From: Patella vulgata | Lineage: Eukaryota; Mollusca; Gastropoda; Patellidae | Direction: 5' to 3' | Length of the DNA: 64,000 nt | Assembly (NCBI RefSeq): GCF_932274485.2 | Contig: NC_065886.2 | Location: forward strand, 34,707,501-34,771,500 | Part shown: positions 31,760-42,600 of the stretch, piece by piece | Numbering within the stretch: position 1 is the first letter of the stretch | Layout of the letters: every line of letters starts with the position of its first letter | Translations under genes and position numbers: made by a program | The notes under the pieces: model-generated | Database searches by the model: none | Told to the model about the DNA's origin: nothing | The model's input: only the letters and a program-made list of their open reading frames with translations

Positions 31760-33160
31760 GGGATCAAAATATAATATGGAATTGATACATGAGTCAATAT
31801 TCACGTTCCTGTCACATTAATCCAAGGGTTCTCACAAAAAACAACAATTCACAACCAGATATTTACGAGTTATTAGTAGAAATCAAACATCTATCAATGT
31901 GTACTACCCCACTAGTAATGTTAACTATCCATTATCGCATTTAAAATACAATAATCATAGCTACACACACATTAATTAGTTAATTTTCTCTTTCAAGCCA
32001 CGTTCTTTAATTCAATCAATTCATGCTTAACAAGTACAAACAATTAAACAAATTAGATATTACGTTTGTAGTACTTGAAAAAAAATGATGAACCAATGTC
32101 CCTAATAAACAGCATCCCGGAAGTAAACGTACTATATTGAGACAGAGAAAGACAACGGTCTACCTTTCTTACATGTACATCTAAATAAACACTTGAATGG
32201 AAGATCAAATAAAACAAGTTCGGTAATGTTCGTCACACTGACGAGATTTTCGAGTCCGTTTTCATAAGGATCATTCTAGAAGGAAATGTAAATATTAATA
32301 ACAATAGTAGAAATGATCCTTGAAAATTTCTGGTAACACCATAGGTAAACAGCGTCTACTTATGCTGGCCTATCTTCCTTGTTGTTGACAATACTTACAG
32401 TATACACTGCAATTTATTATGTAAATATGGCCTTAACAAATAACTTTTCTATTCACTATTTTGTCCAAGGTGAATACGAATATTTTATTTTTAAATTTTC
32501 TTCTATCTAAACCTGATACCATCCCGACTTCGCCCTTTTGTCATTTTAAATTCAAAGTTATTTGAACAATTTACGATCAAAATATTTTTACCATTTTTTA
32601 CAATTTTACCCACTTAAATAAAATATTCTTATTGCAAATATTTTTAAATAACTTTATGTTACTTGCAATTATATATTGTTCTAATGAATACCATTTGCAA
32701 TATTATCATTTAAAATAACAAATCTGTCATTTATTTCTCCGCTTCAAATAAGCATTGTGTTCTTGTATTATGAAAGAGAGTACTCCACATACAACCGATT
32801 AAGAAAGTCAGAAATATTCTACTCTTGGTTCATAAAGTTTAACATGTAACTTATAAACCCCTGTGTTGTTTTTAGCTTGCAGGTGTGAAAATACCGTAAC
32901 CAATATTATATGTTATTACGCAATTATGTCCAAGCTTAATAATCTTTAAGAACAGTAGGATGTTAAACTATTTTGCTAAACCTGCTTCATACAAGTCATC
33001 TCAATCTTCTACTTTCAGCTTATACAGCCAATGACAAGTACGCCGAAATCCCGTATTAACATTAAATAAATTAAACCCCATTACCATTATTATTTTTAAC
33101 AACTCCAATGTCTCTATGGTATAAATGCGGGATTTTAGCAGGAGTTGTTAGAGAAGGCAT
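31760..33160. other. Gene-free stretch upstream of receptor A
   Basis: AT-rich, with no recognisable exon or transposon end. The last part before 33160 could hold distal promoter sequence, but no motif stands out. Confidence 0.35.
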
Positions 33161-33204
33161 TCTGGCATCTGATAACTCACATCCGTTGAATAAAGTCTTT
33201 GATT

Positions 33205-33405
33205 GATCCAAATGTTTTATGGAGAAAATAGAGATAACCACAGCTAGTTCTTTAAATCCCGATAACCTATTAAGAGATCATAATAATATAAATGATGGTC
33301 AAGTTAATCCACCAGCATCTTGGTGTGGGTATTATTTAAAAGTGTATTGAGTTATTATGTTTAGAGATATACGAATTCAGGATGTTGGTGTAAAATACCA
33401 TATTG
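33205..33405 (+). pseudogene. Decayed Ig-domain exon related to receptor A exon 3
   Basis: GTTAATCCACCAGCATC..TGTGGGTATTATTTAAAAG and TATTGAGTTATTATGTT parallel GTTGATCCACCAACAAC..TGTGGATATTATTCTAGAAG and TATTGAGTTATTACGTT at 38550-38625. Upstream words (CAGCTAGTTCTTTA, CTATTAAGAGA) also align. The frame is not kept and no donor follows, so this is a relic of another receptor copy. Confidence 0.65.
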
Positions 33406-33569
33406 GACTCCCGTAATTATTTCTTATAATATCTCGAACTCGCCCTTTAAACTGTACTCATCAATTTAGAAGACCCGGATACTTATATGTTCAGTAGTAT
33501 CACATGTTTTACAACAGATGAATGGCGTAGCTATAGTATGCAACAAATTAACAGTGGACATAGAACATA

Positions 33570-33624
33570 ATGCAAGGGAAAATTGTTTTATTTTTTGTAC
33601 TATTATATACTGCTCTGATTCAAG
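33570..33624 (+). CDS. Receptor A exon 1 (signal peptide)
   Basis: ATG at 33570 gives MQGKIVLFFVLLYTALIQ and a split Gly/Asp codon, donor GTAAGA at 33625, phase 1. A typical short secretory signal. Confidence 0.8.
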
Positions 33625-36600
33625 GTAAGATCAAATATACACGGGTTAGTCGTTTATAAGTTTACCGTACCGATTTTCAGGTTATTGGTTTGTAAGGTTA
33701 AAGTTGCTTTATGTAAGATTTAGATAAAGAGGTAATAGTTCCCGCTATAATAGTTAAAACACAGATAATGAAAAGGGGATATGTTGCAAACGTCGTTAGA
33801 AGAACAATGTAATGTCGATTTTCATTGCTACAGTTTCTTTTTTTTGTTTTTTAAACAATATTTTATTGAATATTAGGATTAGGAAGCAGGCAAAGCCTAT
33901 ATAATCCCTCTCCCCAAAATTTTAACATATAAAGTAATAAAACAAAGGAAATATGTACACTATTTACAATATAATACATAAATATAACTATATTCAATCA
34001 ATCAGTTAGCTAAAAAAAATATTGGTATTAAATAATAACAATAATAATTATATATACATACACACGCACACATACATTTATGTATATCTATATACACAGA
34101 CACATATTCATATATCCACCGTAAACAAAGAAGTACTTGTACTTTATCTACTTTAATATATATATACAGATACATACATATATACGCACACATACATACA
34201 TAGAAATAATATTAAACCTATTAAAAATTAAAATAATTTTGTAATTTATATGAAATTATGAACTATTGAAAATATGGAGTAGTTGGTAGCATTGGTAAGT
34301 TTGGAGGATCCAGAAAGTAGTATTTTTATGTTTCTCTGCTGTGTTGGGAGAGTCTCAATTGTTATCCGTCGTTCATCCAAATACAAGGGGCAAACTAGTA
34401 GGTAATCATAGCTGTCTTCAAATTGATGTCCACAATTACAAGTAGGATTTTGATGAACATGTCTGAGGAATTTGTGACCGTTTAAATCGCTCATATTAAG
34501 GCGGAGTTTGGAATGAATTATTTGATGTTTTCTAGAGCCATGATCAAAATAGTTTGGAGGTAACGTATCAGATTTAGAGAGATATGTTTTGAAAGAACTA
34601 AGGGAGGGTAACTGTTTAACCGTATCAGGTAGAGAATTCCAGAGTCTGACTTCAGAGGGAAAGAAAGAGTTATAGAAGAGAGAAGTTCGGCAATAGAATT
34701 CAGGGATGTTGTTATTACGAAGATTATAGGAAATAGATCTAGATGGAATAAGAGCAGAGAGATAGTCTGGGGTTAAATTATTTAAAATTTTGTACATCAA
34801 AATTAGCTTATGTCGCCTGCGTCTCTCACGAAGGGTAACGAAACCTGTTTCACTATACAGATCTGAATGGCTGGTTCCTTTTACAACCCCGCAGATAGTT
34901 TCGATAATACACAAAGTCTCTATTTCTATTTTTTAAAACTAAATCGTTAACTGCCAATCGTATTTAAATCTGTTGAAAATCAAAACCATCCGAAGTTCTG
35001 GTGAGTTGATTATGGTCTTCGCATGTAAATAAATGCCTATTTAATGATGTGTATAACATTCGAGGCCAAACGACAGATCTAGATAAGGCAAGTAATGGTG
35101 TATTACTGGTCAAGTGTCAATATTGTATAGACAATCTTAACCATCTTCACTGACTAACATATACGATATTTAAAAACACCGTCATACACTATATTATATT
35201 TTCAGATGCCAAGGCTGCTATGTTAGAAATAACGCCATCCCAGAATCTACAGGTAGGCGCTAAATCTTTAATAGTACGGTGTTCACCCGTTTCTGACGTT
35301 TATACTACACTATACAGTATAAATTTATATAAACGTACCATTATATATAATCCCCAATCAGAGATCAGTATAGACCTAGAGGGGAATGATAAAGGGTTTT
35401 TCGTAGAAGCATCTAAATATACAGTGACTGGTAATTATAATATAACGCAACCACCAACCGAAAGCTACCTACAAGTTACTATAACTAATCCTACTTGTAA
35501 TGAGACTGGTGAATATCAGTGTATAACAAATGGAGAATCTACTACAACGGGCAAGACAGAATCACTAGGAGATGTTAAAAGTGTCACAGTTCAAAGTAAG
35601 TATGTTATGTATTATATTATACCATGATTTGATGAAAATCATAAATAGAATTTACATAAACAATTATTAGCCAGAAACACACATGATGCACATAGAGAAA
35701 GAAAATAAAATCGGATTTTGTCATATTGATTTTTACTTTCGATAAATGATAGTGATATATCTGAACAAATTTCATCAATCTTTAATATGACCTTTCCACA
35801 GATACACAAACAAAACATCATATTCATTCCTAATTGGAGCGCAACTCTTCTTCTTTGAGAGTGTATAATCAATTCACACGAAACGAAATGAAATGAAATG
35901 TGGGTTTAACGTCCTACTGTTCGGCTCCGACTGGGCTAATGAAGACGAGGACACGCCATACAGTGTGCTTTGAAGGACATCTTGCCAGGACAGCGGCACT
36001 ACGACCTACTCATATCGAATTATAACTGCCAAGGGATCTTTTATGTGCACGCCAATGTGTACACGAGACATGCGAACGACTAGACAGCTCTCATTGGCAG
36101 GCCCTCCGTCCTGCACCACTGGCAAGGGAAAACCACGCCGGAAACGAACCCACGACCTCCGGGCGTCTTACTCACTTAGCTACAATGGCTCCCTTACAGA
36201 CAAGATCAACCGTTAACAAGAAATTCACAAATATGCGTACAAATTCTCCAAAATAAACATAAATCTGTGGTCCTTCTTCATCAAGATTAGCGATAACAAA
36301 CTTCCACTGGTGTTCTTGTTTGTTGATACACTGTACCTACCAACCCACACACCAATTGCGTTTTTTATTTGTTGTTTTTAATAGTTTATTTATAGATCAT
36401 ACAAATATACATTTAAAGTCAAAATTATAATATATACATTACAATGTGTATATACATATATTATATAGATACCGATAGAGTAATATAACTATATCCATAT
36501 TAATCGCCGATGGTGAATGGCGTATGACAAAAACAATCAGACATATACACTCTTCAAAAAAGTTAGGAATATTCAGAAACAATATATACAGAACTGCCAA

Positions 36601-39600
36601 AATGCACATGCACTAACCAGTGTATGTTAATAACAGGCCAATTGCCTACACATGAACATAAACAGTTCATATGGGCGGCTTGCTAAATTGCTTACACATG
36701 AACATAAACATTTCATATGGGCGGCATATCTGATGGCCCCATTTCATTAGCAAAGAGATAAACTGTCAAAGGTTAAAATGGACGTTTTTGATTTTTGTCT
36801 TAATAATGAGTAATTGCTCCACAAATCCTCAGACATTCAGCAATTCATCGTGGCATGCTCCTAACCAACCGTCCAATCACAATTTAGGGTAATCTGACCC
36901 ACTCCTCTTGCAGTGTCACGGCCAATTCTTGCAGTTTTGTCGGTTGACGTTAACGTCGACTAACATGTCTGCCAATCAAATTAAACGTAACACACTAATG
37001 CAAAGATAGGCTAAACAGTAAATCTTATACAAGAACCGATAGGAAAGCAAACATGGATAGGATAAACCAGCAAGCGGCAGTTTTCATCAACCCTTCCTTG
37101 AAGTATCAAATTTGACAATGAACCCCTCCCAAGTGTATGGTGCTATTGTGTGCCGTACATGCAGCTCAGTGGTTCTGTTGGGGCGATATGTTCTTCATCC
37201 GTGAACATACTCTCAAAGCATGACAAGTGTCCATGACTATTTATCATATCACAACCTGCATACTTATTTGCATTTCAATATCCTATACTTTTTTAGAAGA
37301 GTATATTTGCCATATTAGGTATGCAATTTGTATCTTTGCCTAATTTAATAGTATTTTAATATAATGATACAATCTCTTTTACAAAATGAAATTTACATTT
37401 CATCAGAAACATACAACGTAACACAATTCTCGAACAACTAAACTCCAAATACCAATCTATGAAAACATTGGAATTATACAGTTGTATTGGAATGAAATTG
37501 AAACTTCCATACGTAGGAAAACTGGATACATATCGGGCTACATTGGTGTACTATCAGAAACATAGTTTGTTTTTACATGCATAATAATATACATTACATA
37601 ACCACGAACCAGACCAAATGTCGACTTCTGCGCAATTATTCCACACGTCTCTGCCTCTGTCCCACCCCCTGTTCTGCTGTGATACAGAATGCATATGTCA
37701 TTTTCAGTCAAAGTTTGTATTGCATATCAGTTTATCATCTTATAATCAACCACAGACGTACAACTTAAAGGGCCAATCCCAATTATATTTTGGAGAATAA
37801 AACTGCCTATTTTTGTGTTAAAAGCTTATAAAATCCTTTACCTTAGGGTCGAGCAACTAACTCAGTATACGTGATACATTTTCAACCAAATTAAACCTGT
37901 CAGTCTTCATCTGGAAATGGAGACCGATGCCTTAAGCTGTATTATACGGTGTCTGGATAAACCCAGACTTTTATTTTATAAAAAAATACATGTAGGTGAA
38001 ATTTACCTTTCACCTTTCGTTATTAAGTATAGCACATGGGTCATGCACTGTATAGACTTCTAAAAGAATGGCAATAGATTATCAGGTCACCCAATGAAAA
38101 AATGGACCTGACATCTTAAAAGGGTTACGTGTCCGGATAAGCGGTTTTGACGTTCGCGTCTAAACGCCTCAATATTTTGAGCTGAAATTTTGAGACAAGG
38201 TAAAAACACTATTCCTCTATATTTAGACACATAAATTGTATATGTACACAGACTTTTATTTCTGGGACTCTGTTAAAATCGGGATTGTCCCTTTAATTTC
38301 GAGAGAAACAAGAACATGACAATCCCCGATAACCTTGATGTGATTGTTTTACCATAACATTGTAATACTTCTACAGGTGCTCCGGTATCTGTAGACATGA
38401 TTAGATCTGAAGAAAATATACGGTATGCTGTTGGTGAAACCATTGAGATTACTTGTCAAGGGGATGTTGGAAATCCTGAAAGGTACTGGTCCTGGGAGTC
38501 CAAGTCAGCTAGTGATTCATTGTTTCACCAATTACGAGAAAATATAACAACACGCCGTGTTGATCCACCAACAACAACGGCATGTGGATATTATTCTAGA
38601 AGTATATTGAGTTATTACGTTGGTCAAGATGATAATGGTCTGGTAATCAGATGTAATGTTGGTAACTCACTACTGTACAGTGCCAATAAAACTATCTACT
38701 TAACAGGTATGTGAAACTTGAGTATTACAGTACTAAAACAAAGAACACACCCCAAATAGAAGTGAAAGAATGTAGCAGCGTCCCGCTACACATTCTTTGT
38801 CAGGGTCTCTAATCTAATGTGTGGGACTAGCATGTAAAAGAGTGAAATACAAAGTGACACTATCATTATCAGACTGAAGTAATAGCTTGATTCACTTCGA
38901 CCAAATTAGAAGAAATAATATTCTCTAACAGTTCTCAAACCCTTGACTTCAATGTAACTTCAATATGACTTCACGTTATGTTTTAATAATACTTAAACAT
39001 GCATTATGCAAAAGCTAAATCTGTCTATCGCAGGTATTTCTTTAGGCCTGAAATGTTTTCTAAATTATTAATTAGATGGTATTAACTGATCCAGGCCATT
39101 ATCAACTCTCGATGGCATCAGATTTCTCCTAATATTAAATAAATTAGAAAGGTTTAGTCATATTTTGATTTAATTTAAAAATGGAGGAGTGTGACTTAGC
39201 TTCAAACAACCAGTACGGTGGTTGAAATTATTGCACACGTCTTGTCAAACCTTCAAAGGCTAATATCTTCGCTCGCAATAGAGTAATTTGAATGAAATTT
39301 TCAAATTATTCATTTTACATTATTTATTTTCGAACTATTATAGCAAGAATGGCTAGCTCTTTATCCAATTCTTCGGGAAAACCGCGTTGCTCTAATAAAT
39401 ACGTCTTTATATTAGAAAATATTGCAACTAATGTACAAAAGTTATAAAATGTTATGATATAAGATATTTAACCACAAGCAATAGTCAACAGGAACTCTGA
39501 ATAACGCCTCCTCGCAGTCTACTCGTCCGGGCTGGCTGATATGTGAAGCAACTCTTAGACACTCCCACCCCCAGCATGCTAGAATGGTGTCTGAATAAAA

Positions 39601-42600
39601 CATCACACAGTTTCTCTTTTAATCTAGCGTGAAATCAACAAGTATAAATTTATCAACGTTGGGCCTACCGTTATTTGAAATTCAAAACAATAAATATCCA
39701 GTAAATCCCAATGATTTACAAATTGCAAAGATTCTTATATCTTTATAATTGTAATTCATGGAAGAACAACCACTAATATATAGGTGGCATATTTACAATT
39801 ATAAATTAAATGTGGTATTTAATATTAATTGATTTGAAACAGCCCAACAATAGCCGGAGACTCGTTCTTCCTAACTCTCCTCTGGGGCATCTTGATTTGA
39901 CAAATTGAAGTGATTTTTACTTTTTTGCCCCAGCCACCTGATTAGATTTCACCCCCTAATTTTCGACAGTGCCCCTTTTTACTGCTGAAAGTGCCTTTTC
40001 TCCGACTCAAATATGTCCGTTCCCAACCCGTTGTAGGGATCCCAAATGACTCAAACCATCGACTCAAACACACCAGTCTGGGAAATAGCTCTTGGAATGG
40101 TTACAGATACAAGGAAATGACGGATGATTTTCTTGGGGACCCCCCCCCCCTCCACAGCGGCGTGCCCCGTCTCTGCGGTCAATGCCTTCATTTTGCAGCG
40201 CCCCCCCCCCTTTTCAAAATTCCTAGATCCGCCCCTGATTACCCCGATGGTGTAGCACCTAGCATCTTAATTTGTCTATTAAAGTCGAAATGTTTGTATT
40301 TGGGATGCATTTTTAAACCTTGTATTAGCTAATGAATTACATATCAACATTTTTAATGTACGTGTATTAGGATGACCTGCTAATACTGACAATATTTCAA
40401 TTATCAGATGTACGTCCAGAAGTAGAATCAGCTCAGTTAGATATAACCCCATCACAGAATATACAGTCAGGTGCTACATCTTTAACAGTAAAATGCTCTC
40501 CTGGGTCGGACTCTGGTTATACAGTTTTATACAGCATAACTATTGGTAAACGTTACCTTGGATTGAACACAAGCATTCCATCGTTGTTAGCTTCCATAGA
40601 TTTTGAGGGGACGAACATCGGACCAGGACTATCAGTCCCTAAATATATAATAAGTGGATACTACGAAGAACTGCAACCAAATCAGTCCTACCTGCAAGCT
40701 GTGATCAAGCATCTTGATTGTAACGATGCTGCTGAGTATCAGTGTACAACACATGGAGCTGTTGGCTCAACTGTTAAATCATTAGAAATGGATAAAAAAG
40801 TTACATTGCAAAGTAAGTAATTCATGTGTAAAAGTTAATTCTACCGGATGAACATGAATTAATCTGATAAACTTGATTACTGCGGGTGGTGTTATTTTAA
40901 GGAATATCTTTTTAATTGCCTGTTGATCAGCATAACGATTCATTTATAAATACCTAAAAGTAAATTACTTCTGTTTTAACTTTATTATGACAAAGGGAGA
41001 AGATGACCCGCTCTCTCCTCTCACGACTGCGAATTTATATGTGTGCTTTAAGAAACTTTTGGAATCCGAGGACCTTTTTATTTTGTGTTTTTAACAATTT
41101 TTAAGTTTAAATAATTTAATTAAATCATCCTCTCCATAATATCATATTCATTGTATTGGACTTTAAATCTGTAATAAACAACAACAACAACAACAATTAC
41201 TCGCAAGTTAATTGGGTCTGTATGTCCGCTCGGTCTGTTCTCATTGACGTGCTTTAAACCTGTTGTGATTTTATCTTAATATGGCTAAACTTAAATCGAG
41301 CTATATACTCATGTTATGCCTTTACTAATAATTGTAGTTACAGGAACACCAACAGAATCTGGTTACTCTATAAGCCCTATTGTAAGTGGTGTTATTGGTT
41401 TTATATGTGGTATAATGGTCATGGTAATTGTTGGTGTGCTATATTATTTCTACAAGAACAGGTAATCAGTTTTAGTCATATTAAATCTTACATTTTATTC
41501 TGCTGATATTTGAGTACAGTATTAACACGTGTAGATGTAAAACACGTTTATTACGTAGAGTACATTATTAACATTTGTAGACATATAAACGCGCAGGGTA
41601 CAGTATGAACACGAGTAGTCATATAAACCCGTTTATTAACAATACCCTACGGTAGTGTGTAACATAGATGGACATATACACATGTTTAGTACATATAATA
41701 CCGTATCTTATAGCATTGGTATACACAGGAGCTACGGTGGCTCAGTGAGTAAGCCGTTGTCAGTGGTGCAGGACAGATGGCCTGGTAAGCGACAACGTAT
41801 AGTCGTTTGGGGAGGACGAAGAAACCCGATGTCCCGCGTACATATTGGCGTGCACCTAAAAGATCCCTTGAGAGATGGAATTCGATAGAAGAGTAGGTCA
41901 TAGCGCCGCTGTCCGGGCAAAATTTCCATAATAGCAAACTGTATGTCGTATACGAGTCTTCAATAGCCCAGTCGGAGCAGAACAGTAGGACGTTAAATCC
42001 CATTTCATTTCATTTCATTTTTGATGGTCATATGATGAGTATATACATACGTTTATTACGCACACTACAGTATTTATAACATTGATGGAGTTAACACACG
42101 TGTATTACGTACAGTACAGTGTTTGTTTATAGCATTGATGGACTTAAACACACGTTTATTACGTACAGTGCAGTATGTATATCATTGTCATTGATTGATA
42201 TAAACACGTGTTTATCACGCACAGTACAGTATTTATATCATTGATTGACATTTAAAAATGTTTATCATTTACAGTACAGTAATTTATAAAATTGATGGAC
42301 ATATAAACACGTTTATAAGGACGATAGTTGTTAGTTGTATTTTCATTTGTAGACATTCAATCCTGTTTATAACGCAAAAGTTTGGATAGTGAAACTAAAC
42401 GAGAGTTTTCCCCATTCATGTGTATTTGTATACTCCCGGATCTGAAATGGTGAGACGTATATCTGCTTGTATGTGTACACTGTAAAGCGCACCAGTGTCA
42501 GTCATTATCATATGTGATAGAACTGGTTAAACACGTTCCAAATATAATTTTAACAGAGTGATCATTGCTACGATAGATACGTGATGAAAATTTCAAGAAA

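Noticed and set aside
41655-42003. ORFs inside the SINE copies here and at 31.5, 48.7 and 62.4 kb
   Set aside because: Recurring peptides (such as GFNVLLFCS, PRFFVPSERLDS) come from translated SINE consensus, which is non-coding.
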